Assembly (NCBI RefSeq): GCF_021534965.1
Contig: NZ_CP091037.1
Coordinates: forward strand, 186,001 to 250,000
DNA: 64,000 nucleotides
Direction of reading: 5' to 3'
From: Muricauda sp. SCSIO 65647
GTDB taxonomy: Bacteria; Bacteroidota; Bacteroidia; Flavobacteriales; Flavobacteriaceae
The notes beneath the pieces are model-generated. The model did not search any database. It was not told the DNA's origin and saw nothing but the letters and a program-made list of their open reading frames with translations. A program made the translations under genes and the position numbers. Shown here one piece after another: positions 1 through 7,280 of this stretch. Each line of letters opens with the position of its first letter. Position 1 is the first letter of the stretch.

Positions 1-1
1 G

Positions 2-238
2 CACACCGCCCAATGTAAGAACCCGTTCAGCGATTTCGTCCACTTTAAGATTCGCATCGTTGTAAAGCTCTTCAAACTTCACGTGAAGGTCAAAAAAACG
101 CTTTCCCTTGATATTCCAGTGTATTCCCCGTAAATTTTGGTAGTAACGTTGAAAATTTGCCAATAGCACATTCAAATCATTGCTTAACGCTTGTGATTTT
201 TCTGCATTCAATCCAATACTATTCAATCTCATGTTCAT
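2..238 (-). CDS. dps: Dps/ferritin-like DNA-protecting protein, 5' part (cut by window edge)
   Basis: Only the first 79 codons are present; the gene runs off the left edge. The reading starts MNMRLNSIGL and contains YYQNLRGIHWNIKG followed by FFDLHVKFEELYND, the first ferroxidase-site helix pattern (HWN...DLH..FEELY) of Dps proteins. Dps dodecamers oxidise iron with peroxide and shield DNA in the cytoplasm. An alternative in-frame ATG lies two codons downstream at 232. The gene is divergent from an OxyR homologue with about 97 bp between the starts, so peroxide control is likely. The C-terminal half, including DNA-binding features, cannot be seen. Confidence 0.9.
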   Translation of the reverse strand, partial: MNMRLNSIGLNAEKSQALSNDLNVLLANFQRYYQNLRGIHWNIKGKRFFDLHVKFEELYNDANLKVDEIAERVLTLGGV

Positions 239-272
239 AATTTTTAATTCATTATAAATTTATTAGATTGAA

Positions 273-288
273 TATTGTTATCACAATA
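273..288. promoter_or_regulatory. Candidate OxyR operator dyad
   Basis: The dps-oxyR intergenic region holds the perfect inverted repeat TATTGT-tatc-ACAATA. It sits centrally between the divergent starts, where a shared redox-controlled operator would be expected. Assignment to OxyR is an inference from position; the bases are not an obvious match to the enterobacterial ATAG-N7-CTAT pattern. Confidence 0.4.
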
Positions 289-335
289 AGATTTATCGAT
301 AGTTTTTATATATTTATTGCCACTAATTATTCATT

Positions 336-1280
336 ATGACCATCACACAATTACAATATGTATTGGCCGTTGCAGAGTACCGAAACTTCACTTTGGCCGC
401 TCAAAAAAGCTTTGTTACCCAACCTACCCTGAGCATGCAGGTGCAAAAGCTCGAAGATGAGCTTGATGTGCTCATCTTTGATCGCGGTAAAAAACCAATT
501 TCCATCACCGAAGTAGGAAAAAAAATCGTCGATCAGGCCAAAAATATTGTCGCTGAGGCCGAGCGCATAAAAGATATAGTGGATCAAGATAAAGGCTTCA
601 TCGGGGGTGATTTCACTTTGGGTATCATACCAACGGTGATGCCCACTTTGCTTCCGATGTTTCTTCCCACTTTTGTCAAGCGATACCCAAAGGTGAACTT
701 GATCATCAAAGAACAGCCCACTGAAACCTTGATACGTAACATTCATGACGGCCATCTCGATGCGGCCATCGCTGCTACACCGTTGGAAATAGAATACATC
801 AAAGAAAAACCACTTTACTATGAGCCTTTTGTGGGTTACGTGCCGAACAGTCATCGGTTGGCCGGCACCAAAGAACTTTCTGTTGAGGATTTGAACATTG
901 AAGACGTGTTGTTGCTACAAGACGGGCATTGTTTTCGTGATGGTGTCATCAATCTCTGTCAATCATCACGAAACAACATCACCGAACATTTTCAAATTGA
1001 AAGCGGTAGCTTCGAGACCTTGGTCAATCTATCGAACGAAGGTATGGGCATGACCCTGCTCCCCTACCTGAACACCTTGGAACTGGACACTAAAAAGAAG
1101 CAAAACCTAAAACACTTCAAGAATCCCGCCCCTGCCCGTGAAATAAGTTTGATACATCACAAAAGTGAGTTGAAAATTCAGATTACAGAAGCTTTGAAAG
1201 ATGTGATATCGGGCATTGTCAGGGGTGCCATTGCTTTTCAGGATGTGAAGATCATAAGCCCCTTGAACAAAGGTCAATAA
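336..1280 (+). CDS. oxyR: Hydrogen peroxide-sensing LysR-family regulator OxyR
   Basis: A 314-residue LysR regulator with an N-terminal winged helix-turn-helix (about residues 1-60, with QPTLSMQVQKLE as recognition region) and a periplasmic-binding-type effector domain. The segment DGHCFRDGVINLC places cysteines at residues 199 and 208, the same numbers and nine-residue spacing as the disulphide switch of E. coli OxyR. This makes a peroxide sensor much more likely than a generic LysR protein. It is divergent from dps, a classic OxyR target. The start is the ATG at 336, giving the usual MTITQLQY N-terminus. A strong hairpin terminator follows directly. Confidence 0.95.
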   Translation: MTITQLQYVLAVAEYRNFTLAAQKSFVTQPTLSMQVQKLEDELDVLIFDRGKKPISITEVGKKIVDQAKNIVAEAERIKDIVDQDKGFIGGDFTLGIIPTVMPTLLPMFLPTFVKRYPKVNLIIKEQPTETLIRNIHDGHLDAAIAATPLEIEYIKEKPLYYEPFVGYVPNSHRLAGTKELSVEDLNIEDVLLLQDGHCFRDGVINLCQSSRNNITEHFQIESGSFETLVNLSNEGMGMTLLPYLNTLELDTKKKQNLKHFKNPAPAREISLIHHKSELKIQITEALKDVISGIVRGAIAFQDVKIISPLNKGQ

Positions 1281-1282
1281 AA

Positions 1283-1309
1283 AAAACCGCCCGAAATGGG
1301 CGGCTTTTT
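1283..1309. terminator. Bidirectional intrinsic terminator
   Basis: CCGCCC-gaaat-GGGCGG stem-loop preceded by an A run and followed by CTTTTT. It lies between the convergent ends of oxyR (plus) and the small minus-strand gene at 1308-1505, so it can serve both. Confidence 0.85.
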
Positions 1310-1505
1310 ATGCTTTTAAATAGATGAGCGTGTTCTGAAGCTCTGGCTTGTCCATCACAAAGTACTGCAGCCAGACTTTGAGTTCTTCAATTTCGCTAGG
1401 TAATAGCCTTGAGATTGCTTTTTTTAGTTCTCTTGCAAAGAGTTTGGCATCAAAACTAACTTTTTGTAAGACAGTTTTGGTGTACTCTAACATAGCTCTA
1501 GCCAT
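1308..1505 (-). CDS. Small conserved hypothetical protein (65 aa)
   Basis: A 65-residue predicted cytosolic, largely helical protein beginning MARAMLEYTKTVLQKVSFD and carrying IEELKVWLQYF. Short proteins of this look recur in flavobacterial genomes as uncharacterised single genes, so I regard it as real. It has no signal peptide, membrane segment or recognisable catalytic motif. It converges on oxyR and shares the bidirectional hairpin. No function can be proposed from sequence. Confidence 0.75.
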   Translation of the reverse strand: MARAMLEYTKTVLQKVSFDAKLFARELKKAISRLLPSEIEELKVWLQYFVMDKPELQNTLIYLKA

Positions 1506-1626
1506 ATATGAAAATGTTTATTTGGGTTAATAGGTTGTTCCCCAAGTTACTCATAAAAGGTATATCTTGTTAGGGATTTCGAGTTAAAAATTAGATAAAT
1601 AGTTGTTAAAGTCGACAAATGGAAAT

Positions 1627-2925
1627 ATGCAACTTGTTTTAAAACAGCGAATTACACTATTTTGGCTTTGTGGTGCAATAGCAATGGCAACTTTGGGGGG
1701 ATGTGCCACCGCCAAGCAAAAAAAAGTACAAAAACACCTTCGTGACCAACTTGCCCAGAACCTTTTCAACAACCATTTTACAGGTTTTTTGGTAATCGAC
1801 CAGAATACAAAAGACACATTGTTCAGCCATAACGGCCATAGGTATTTTACCCCGGCCAGCAATACGAAAATCTTTACCCTCTTTGCTTCCCTGAAAATGC
1901 TTCCCGATGAAGTGCCCACATTGCAATATGTGGCACAAAATGACACTATTTTTGTGGAGGGCACGGGCGACCCTTCTTTGCTACACCCCTATTTTGGAGA
2001 CAGTACCTCCATAAATCTCATGAAACAATATTCCCATGTGGCGCTTCATCTCAATAATTTTGTAGATACCCGTTTCGCTCCCGGCTGGGCCTGGGAAGAT
2101 TACCAATGGTATTTTTCCCCTGAAAAAAGTGTGCTGCCCCTCTATGGAAATGTGGTCACTGTCTTTCAGGGGGACTCCCTAAACGTATCGCCGCCATTCT
2201 TTGCAGATAACGTGGTGCCCCTCGACTATCCCGTGCAAAGGGAAGAATACAAGAACACCTTTTATTTCAATACGACCAGAAAAGATACCGTAGCAATTCC
2301 CTTTTTAATCGACAGTACATTGGTACGGAGTCTTTTAGAGAATGTCTTACAAAAAAAGGTATCCCTAATAAATGAAATGCCCCAGGCTGAAAAGAAGGTG
2401 GTATATGGTATTTCGCGAGATTCCATCTGCCGCATGATGATGCTCGAAAGCGATAACTTCTTGGCCGAACAGTTACTTGTCATGGCTTCCTCTACCCTGT
2501 CGGATACCTTGAATACCAATAGGGCCAAACAGTTTGTCGTTGACACGTTGCTGGCCGATTTGAGGCAACCGCCCCGATGGGTCGACGGATCTGGACTCTC
2601 ACGCTACAACCTTTTTACCCCAGAATCAATGGTTCACGTGCTTCACAGAATGTACAATGAAATTCCACAGGCACGACTGTTTGAGCTTTTTCCGGCAGGT
2701 GGCGTGTCGGGCACACTTGAAGATTGGTACGCTGGTACTACTGAACCCTACATCTACGCAAAAACAGGAAGCTTGGGCAATAATCACAACCTCAGCGGTT
2801 ATTTGATTACCAAATCAGGTAAAACATTGACCTTCAGTTTTATGAACAACCATTTTCGCGTGGCTTCATCAGAGGTAAAAAAGCGTATGCAAGAAACCTT
2901 TGAATTTATTCGGGACACGTATTGA
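1627..2925 (+). CDS. PBP4-like D-alanyl-D-alanine carboxypeptidase/endopeptidase (peptidase S13), lipoprotein
   Basis: A serine penicillin-binding protein of the S13 (DacB/PBP4) family that trims or cuts peptidoglycan stem peptides in the periplasm. From the ATG at 1627 (432 codons) the protein starts with a lipoprotein signal whose lipobox LGGC puts the lipidated cysteine at residue 26. The three active-site motifs are present: SNTK (S78, K81), SDN (S275-N277) and KTG (379-381), together with the family stretch DGSGLSR. A TTG 24 bases upstream is in frame, but the ATG start places the signal peptide properly. A lipid anchor is common for the Bacteroidota members. Confidence 0.9.
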   Translation: MQLVLKQRITLFWLCGAIAMATLGGCATAKQKKVQKHLRDQLAQNLFNNHFTGFLVIDQNTKDTLFSHNGHRYFTPASNTKIFTLFASLKMLPDEVPTLQYVAQNDTIFVEGTGDPSLLHPYFGDSTSINLMKQYSHVALHLNNFVDTRFAPGWAWEDYQWYFSPEKSVLPLYGNVVTVFQGDSLNVSPPFFADNVVPLDYPVQREEYKNTFYFNTTRKDTVAIPFLIDSTLVRSLLENVLQKKVSLINEMPQAEKKVVYGISRDSICRMMMLESDNFLAEQLLVMASSTLSDTLNTNRAKQFVVDTLLADLRQPPRWVDGSGLSRYNLFTPESMVHVLHRMYNEIPQARLFELFPAGGVSGTLEDWYAGTTEPYIYAKTGSLGNNHNLSGYLITKSGKTLTFSFMNNHFRVASSEVKKRMQETFEFIRDTY

Positions 2926-2934
2926 ACCGAAACG

Positions 2935-3516
2935 TCAGATCAAGTCATTGATCTGGGCATATTGCAGTAGCATAATGGTCTTGGCATCCCTGATCTCTCC
3001 CGATTTCATCATTGTCAGTGCTTCCCTGAAGGGCATTTCGAGCACCTCGATGTTCTCTGTCTCTTCTGATGATCCGCCCCCTTCGGTTTTCTTCATGTGG
3101 GAATCATATTCCCCGATAAAAAAATGAAGTATCTCGGTGACCGATCCGGGCGACATGTACGATTCCAATACCTTTTCAACTTTCTCAATGTGATAGCCCG
3201 TTTCTTCCAGAACCTCCATTTTAATGGTTTCGATTGCATTTCCCTTTTCCAAAATGCCTGCGCAGGCTTCGATCATCATTCCGTCTTCATTTCCGTTCAA
3301 ATAGGTGGGCATACGAAATTGTCTGGTCAATACCACCGTACCCTTTTCTTTGTTGTAGAGTAATATTACTGCACCATTGCCCCGGTCATAGGCCTCGCGA
3401 ATCTGCGTTTCCCAACTACCATCTTCACGCTGATATTCAAAGGTCACTCTGTTCAGCGAATACCAATTGTCTGAGAGCAGCTCTTTTTTGATGTTTCGAA
3501 CGTTTCCGTATTTCAT
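2935..3516 (-). CDS. nudK: NudK-type Nudix hydrolase (GDP-mannose/ADP-sugar pyrophosphatase)
   Basis: A 193-residue Nudix hydrolase. The Nudix box is seen as AGILEKGNAIETI followed by EVLEETGY, which aligns best with the NudK/ADP-ribose pyrophosphatase branch (E. coli NudK has AGLLDNDEPE then EAIEETGYE). The preceding VVLTRQFRMPTYLNG and following SPGSVTE are also typical of that branch. Members cleave GDP-mannose or ADP-sugars to a sugar phosphate and a nucleotide. It lies convergent with the carboxypeptidase gene and just downstream of the DUF2461 gene on the same strand. Substrate choice between GDP-mannose and ADP-ribose is not certain. Confidence 0.85.
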   Translation of the reverse strand: MKYGNVRNIKKELLSDNWYSLNRVTFEYQREDGSWETQIREAYDRGNGAVILLYNKEKGTVVLTRQFRMPTYLNGNEDGMMIEACAGILEKGNAIETIKMEVLEETGYHIEKVEKVLESYMSPGSVTEILHFFIGEYDSHMKKTEGGGSSEETENIEVLEMPFREALTMMKSGEIRDAKTIMLLQYAQINDLI

Positions 3517-3556
3517 AGGATGGAGAATTTATTTGTGCTATTGAACGGTCAAGTGA

Positions 3557-4210
3557 CTAGAGCATCGCCGCTTCGTTCAAATACCTTCTGAACGGTAGCA
3601 TCTCAAAATAAGTGGTCAAGACCGTTTGATCAAAATCGGGGTGCAGCACATCTTGTTTCGTAATTTCCCTGACCACGGCGAATGATTTATTTTTCAACAA
3701 GTCTATATGCGGATGGTCATTTGAAAACCCTTTCGGGGCATTGATCAACTTCTCATCTTCGTACAAATCACCAAAAGTCTTTTGAAACGACTTCTTGTTG
3801 ATGATCTTCATCAATTCTTCGCCGTTATAATCTATGCCGTCCCTAATATTCTTAAGGACCTTCGTTTCAGGCCGCCAAAACCCCCCGGCCAACATGCACT
3901 CATTAACCCCGATATGGAGATAGAAATCTGCCGAGCGGGGTGCCTTGTCCAAACCAGCCCCGAAATGGTCTTTGTACACTGGTTTATTGGGATGGAACAT
4001 CAAATTATTGTTGATGCGGTTGATGCCCTTCTTGCCAGGTGTGGCGTAATAGTCCCTATCTTGTTCGGCCAAAGTGGCATCCAACCCATCGAGCCAAGCG
4101 ATGAAATCATTGCGAACTTGATGGTACCACTTGCGGTTGGCATCCATCCATTCTTTATTGTTGTTTTTTTGAAGCTTCTCTAAAAAGTTGAATAGGTTCT
4201 TGAAATTCAT
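3557..4210 (-). CDS. DUF2461 family protein
   Basis: A 217-residue soluble protein of the DUF2461 family, recognised from the N-terminal FLEKLQKNNNKEWMD pattern, the central RINNNLMFHPNKPVYKDHFG and HIGVNECMLAGGFWRPE. These elements are the conserved core of the family, whose biochemical role is unknown. No signal peptide or membrane span is seen. It stands upstream of nudK on the same strand with a 40-bp gap, so the two may be cotranscribed. Its start codon abuts a degenerate GATG-rich repeat stretch. Confidence 0.85.
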   Translation of the reverse strand: MNFKNLFNFLEKLQKNNNKEWMDANRKWYHQVRNDFIAWLDGLDATLAEQDRDYYATPGKKGINRINNNLMFHPNKPVYKDHFGAGLDKAPRSADFYLHIGVNECMLAGGFWRPETKVLKNIRDGIDYNGEELMKIINKKSFQKTFGDLYEDEKLINAPKGFSNDHPHIDLLKNKSFAVVREITKQDVLHPDFDQTVLTTYFEMLPFRRYLNEAAML

Positions 4211-4290
4211 GTTGTTGAATGTTCGATGCTTGATGTTAGATGTTTAATGTTTGACGCTCGATGTTTGGTATGCGATGCTGGATGTTGGGT
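4211..4290 (+). repeat. Degenerate GATG-rich short-repeat array, left flank of the four-helix-bundle gene
   Basis: An 80-bp run of imperfect units of the type (c/t)GATG(c/t)T(t/g), for example GTTCGATGCTTGATGTTAG. It begins with GTTGTTGAAT, whose exact inverted copy ATTCAACAAC lies at 4693-4702 beyond the four-helix-bundle gene. The arrangement gives that gene imperfect inverted flanks. Confidence 0.6.
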
Positions 4291-4304
4291 ACTCATAAGC
4301 AATA

Positions 4305-4667
4305 TTATAACTTATTTCGAAAAGCGATAATCATGTTCATCAGTTTAAAAGCATCATCATATAACTCTTGAAATTTATCCTCTGAGATATACTTTCTAAG
4401 TTTGGATTTATGCAAACAAGTAACTACTTCAGCAAGTGAACGAGCAGAATATCCAAGAAACTTTCTAAACTCGGGTTTTGATTGAATGATTGACCCTTCA
4501 GAGATATTCAGGGCAACAGAATCAGCAGCGCGACAAATTTGGGATGACAAATTGTACATTTCTTTTTTGGGAAAATCGTCTGTCAGGGAATTTATCTGTT
4601 CTCCTAAATCCATGGCATCCCGCCAAATATGCAACTTCTCAAATTTGAATTTCGCCAAATTATCCAC
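4305..4667 (-). CDS. Four-helix-bundle protein (23S rRNA intervening-sequence/Avd-like family)
   Basis: A 120-residue all-helical protein with the family hallmarks FEKLHIWRDAMDLGEQI, SSQICRAADSVALNISEG and FLGYSARSLAEV. This family includes proteins encoded in 23S rRNA intervening sequences and the Avd accessory protein of diversity-generating retroelements. Stand-alone copies are scattered through Bacteroidota genomes without known function. No reverse transcriptase, rRNA gene or variable repeat is found in this window, so a retroelement role is not supported here. The gene is enclosed by inverted GATG-type repeats, which suggests it moved as a small cassette. Confidence 0.85.
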   Translation of the reverse strand: MDNLAKFKFEKLHIWRDAMDLGEQINSLTDDFPKKEMYNLSSQICRAADSVALNISEGSIIQSKPEFRKFLGYSARSLAEVVTCLHKSKLRKYISEDKFQELYDDAFKLMNMIIAFRNKL

Positions 4668-4688
4668 TTTCCGCTCTATCCCTAAAAT

Positions 4689-4735
4689 GATGATTCAACA
4701 ACTGACATCATACATCTGGCACCGAGCATCAAACC
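4689..4735 (-). repeat. Degenerate GATG-rich repeat, right flank (inverted relative to left flank)
   Basis: Read on the minus strand this stretch gives GTTTGATGCTCGGTG, related to TGTTTGACGCTCGATG at 4248-4263 in the left flank. It also includes the exact inverted 10-mer at 4693-4702. It separates the four-helix-bundle gene from the AIM24 gene. Confidence 0.55.
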
Positions 4736-4736
4736 C

Positions 4737-5537
4737 CTAAAACCGGTTATCTCCATCAAGAAGGTCTCCCAGTCCTCCCAAAATACTGCCCTCGCCTTTG
4801 TCTTTTCCGCCTCCCTTGGGGGCCGCCGCCCACACGCGACCGGCCAATCGACTGAACGGAAGAGATTGAATATACACTGTACCAGGACCTCGAAGCGTGG
4901 CGAAGAACAACCCCTCACCGCCAAAAATGGTGTTTTTGATTCCGCCCACGAACTGAATATCATAATCGACGTGTTGTGAAAAGCCCACAATACAGCCCGT
5001 ATCGACTTTGAGCACCTCGCCAGCCGCCAATTCTTTTTTGGCCAAGGTGCCGCCGGCATGTACAAAGGCCATACCATCACCCTCCAGTTTTTGCATGATA
5101 AAGCCCTCACCGCCAAACAGGCCCCGGCCCAATCGTTTTGAAAACTCAATGCCCACCCGTACGCCTTTGGCGGCACAGAGAAAGGCATCTTTTTGGCAGA
5201 TAAACTTGCCCCCCTTTTCAGAAAGGTCGATGGGCACAATCTTACCGGGGTAAGGAGAGGCAAAACTGACACTCTTCTTGCCCTGCCCAACGTTCAAAAA
5301 AGCGGTCATAAAAAGGCTTTCACCGGTCAAGACCCGTTTGCCGGCAGAGAATATCTTGCCCAAGACCCCCTTATCTTGATTCGAACCGTCACCAAAGATG
5401 GTGTCCATCTTGATGTCGGTATCCATCATCATAAAACTACCGGCCTCGGCCACGACGGCCTCTTGGGGATCGAGCTCAATCTCGACATATTGCATTTCTT
5501 CCCCATAAATTTCATAGTCTATTTCGTGATTGTTCAT
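4737..5537 (-). CDS. AIM24 family protein (TIGR00266)
   Basis: A 266-residue protein of the AIM24/TIGR00266 family, visible in [13 protein letters not shown], the glycine-rich beta repeats [49 protein letters not shown] and [12 protein letters not shown]. The family folds as a tryptophan-RNA-attenuator-like beta structure and its cellular role in bacteria is unknown. There is a low-complexity glycine/lysine tail ([12 protein letters not shown]). No signal peptide is present, so it is probably cytosolic. It looks monocistronic, with repeats downstream and an 85-bp spacer upstream. Confidence 0.9.
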   Translation of the reverse strand: MNNHEIDYEIYGEEMQYVEIELDPQEAVVAEAGSFMMMDTDIKMDTIFGDGSNQDKGVLGKIFSAGKRVLTGESLFMTAFLNVGQGKKSVSFASPYPGKIVPIDLSEKGGKFICQKDAFLCAAKGVRVGIEFSKRLGRGLFGGEGFIMQKLEGDGMAFVHAGGTLAKKELAAGEVLKVDTGCIVGFSQHVDYDIQFVGGIKNTIFGGEGLFFATLRGPGTVYIQSLPFSRLAGRVWAAAPKGGGKDKGEGSILGGLGDLLDGDNRF

Positions 5538-5631
5538 TTTTTGTAGCTGTTTAGAAGTTTATATGTTTATAGGTTGAGAAGTTTGGGATTTTGTTACAAT
5601 TCCGATTCCATCAACGTAAAACCCCGACCTT

Positions 5632-6087
5632 TTACCTTTTTAATTTAATCGTCCACTCAAAATTAAACGTACTGACCACTATCCCATCTTTATTGACCCC
5701 TACGGACTTCATCCAAAACTTCTGTCCCTCTCCCGTTTCGATCGTTTTTTGAATTGCATCGGCGATCAAATGGCCATCTTCACAGGTAAAGGTGATCTTG
5801 CCCGTGGCCTTTTTTGAAAAATGGGCATTGTTGTTCTGTACGAGCATCGAGATCTTTCTACCACTTTTTTGAATTTGCCCGATGACCATGGCCCCCGTAC
5901 TCAGCTCTGCCGCCATGCCCTGAACGGCCCAAAACATCGATTTGAACGGGTTCTGGTTCACCCATCGATGCGTTACCGTGGTCACCGCTTTGGTACCATC
6001 TATATAACGCAACCGTACGCCGCACCACCACGCCGATGGCAGTTTAAAGAATAGAAAAGCATTGAATTTACTGGTATTTTCAGCCAT
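5632..6087 (-). CDS. DUF4442 hotdog-fold protein
   Basis: A 151-residue protein of the DUF4442 family, which has a thioesterase-like hotdog fold. The pattern LPSAWWCGVRLRYIDG followed by NPFKSMFWAVQGMAAEL matches the first half of such proteins (helix packing against the sheet), and the C-terminal half is beta-rich. A general acyl-CoA thioesterase role is possible but unproven, because catalytic residues in this branch are not established. The gene stands alone and is divergent from the DUF4870 gene. Confidence 0.8.
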   Translation of the reverse strand: MAENTSKFNAFLFFKLPSAWWCGVRLRYIDGTKAVTTVTHRWVNQNPFKSMFWAVQGMAAELSTGAMVIGQIQKSGRKISMLVQNNNAHFSKKATGKITFTCEDGHLIADAIQKTIETGEGQKFWMKSVGVNKDGIVVSTFNFEWTIKLKR

Positions 6088-6169
6088 TTTTGAGATTTAT
6101 GGACACTAAAAGTAGCTAAAATTATCCAATCCTAAAATGTTAAAAATATGTTAATTTATAGTACTTTGT

Positions 6170-6202
6170 TTTGCATAGTACCATCTTTTGGATATATATT
6201 TG
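6170..6202 (+). promoter_or_regulatory. Bacteroidota-type promoter of the DUF4870 gene
   Basis: TTTG at 6170-6173 and TATATTTG at 6195-6202, separated by 21 bp, match the -33 TTTG / -7 TAnnTTTG consensus used by the primary sigma factor of Bacteroidota. The start codon is 53 bp further down. Confidence 0.7.
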
Positions 6203-6255
6203 CATCGTAAGCTAATAGGTAAACCATTTATCAACCTAAAAATCATCGATCAAAA

Positions 6256-6738
6256 ATGGCAACAACCTTGACCAAACACGAACGAAATCTCTCGGCCCTC
6301 ATACATGCGTCGACCTTTTCTAAGTACTTTATACCCTTTGGCAATTTCATATTTCCATTGATTTTATGGACCGCCAACAAAAAAGAGCATGAATTCGTCG
6401 ATTACAATGGCAAACAGGCCCTGAACTTTCAAATCAGCATGCTGCTCTACGCCATCGTAGTGGGTCTGATCAGTGTACCCTTTTTCATCGGTTTTTTGCC
6501 CGATGTATTTGATTGGAAGTTTTTAGGCCTGCACCACCTAAATGATTTCAACAATCTTGATATTCATATCAGTAGTGACGATTTTAGGTTTGGCCGATTT
6601 TTTTGGCCCGTGGGCATTGTTGGGCTTATGCAAGCGGCACTGGTGGTCATCAATGTGGTCTATACCATCTTGGCGACGATCAGAACCAATGAAGGAGAAG
6701 AGTTCAAATACCCGTTTACCATAAAATTTATTAAGTAA
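6256..6738 (+). CDS. DUF4870 domain membrane protein
   Basis: A 160-residue inner-membrane protein with three hydrophobic segments, around residues 25-40, 60-85 and 115-140. ALIHASTFSKYFIPFGNFIFPLI and FVDYNGKQALNFQISM are the signature of DUF4870 (Tic20-like) small membrane proteins. A good TTTG/TAnnTTTG promoter is found upstream. It sits immediately before the PadR/PspC/adhesin operon, an order that recurs in flavobacteria and suggests a shared envelope-stress role, but no reaction is known. The 200-bp gap with two hairpins separates it from padR. Confidence 0.88.
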   Translation: MATTLTKHERNLSALIHASTFSKYFIPFGNFIFPLILWTANKKEHEFVDYNGKQALNFQISMLLYAIVVGLISVPFFIGFLPDVFDWKFLGLHHLNDFNNLDIHISSDDFRFGRFFWPVGIVGLMQAALVVINVVYTILATIRTNEGEEFKYPFTIKFIK

Positions 6739-6775
6739 AACCATAAAAACAAGGAGTTATTCATCTACCGTCCCG

Positions 6776-6793
6776 TCCCGATAGCTATCGGGA
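6776..6793. repeat. 18-bp perfect palindrome TCCCGATAGCTATCGGGA
   Basis: TCCCGATAGCTATCGGGA is its own reverse complement. It resembles intergenic palindromes that I recall as frequent in flavobacterial genomes. It follows the DUF4870 gene by about 40 bp. There is no T run, so a classical terminator is unlikely. Confidence 0.7.
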
Positions 6794-6861
6794 GTCATCG
6801 GAACAAAAAAACGAAATCAGATCAATCAAAAAACGAACAGTCATCAATCAATCAAAAACAC

Positions 6862-6902
6862 GTTTCCACTCCCCTGCTCATCACAGGGGACTGGGTGGAA
6901 AC
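6862..6902. repeat. 41-nt imperfect hairpin upstream of padR
   Basis: GTTTCCAC-t-CCCCTG-ctcatca-CAGGGG-actgg-GTGGAAAC folds into a two-part stem of 8 and 6 base pairs. It is flanked by two copies of AAAAAACGAACAGT (6826-6839 and 6904-6917). It lies in the leader of the PadR operon, where it could be a processing, stability or regulator site. Confidence 0.55.
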
Positions 6903-6940
6903 AAAAAACGAACAGTTAATTAAATAAGAACCATGTAATT

Positions 6941-7270
6941 ATGAACATAGAAAACACAAAAGCACAAATGCGCAAAGGGGTTCTTGAGTACTGTATATTG
7001 TCTATTCTCAAAGATAGTGACAAGTATGCCTCTGAGATACTCGGAGCCCTCAAAGACGCTAAGATGCTCGTGGTCGAGGGCACCATTTACCCCTTGCTGA
7101 CCCGATTGAAGAATGCGGGCCTGCTCAACTATCGTTGGGAAGAGTCGACTTCAGGGCCACCACGTAAATATTACGGACTCACAGAAACGGGCCAACTATT
7201 TTTAAAAGAACTCAACGGTACTTGGGATGAACTTCGAAATGCCGTAAATCTCGTAACCAACGAAAAATAA
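6941..7270 (+). CDS. PadR-family transcriptional regulator
   Basis: A 109-residue PadR-type winged-helix repressor with the usual MRKGVLEYCILSIL start of the DNA-binding domain, EGTIYPLLTRLKNAGLL as the recognition helix and wing, and PPRKYYGLTETG at the beta-hairpin. PadR proteins are dimeric one-component repressors, often autoregulated. It is 10 bp upstream of the PspC gene, so the three-gene operon padR-pspC-adhesin is probably its own target. The gene is full-length for the short PadR-s1 subfamily. Confidence 0.92.
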   Translation: MNIENTKAQMRKGVLEYCILSILKDSDKYASEILGALKDAKMLVVEGTIYPLLTRLKNAGLLNYRWEESTSGPPRKYYGLTETGQLFLKELNGTWDELRNAVNLVTNEK

Positions 7271-7280
7271 CAATCAGAAA

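Noticed and set aside
4305-4667. Diversity-generating retroelement or 23S rRNA intervening sequence
   Set aside because: No reverse transcriptase, template/variable repeats or rRNA sequence is present, so only the protein family name applies.
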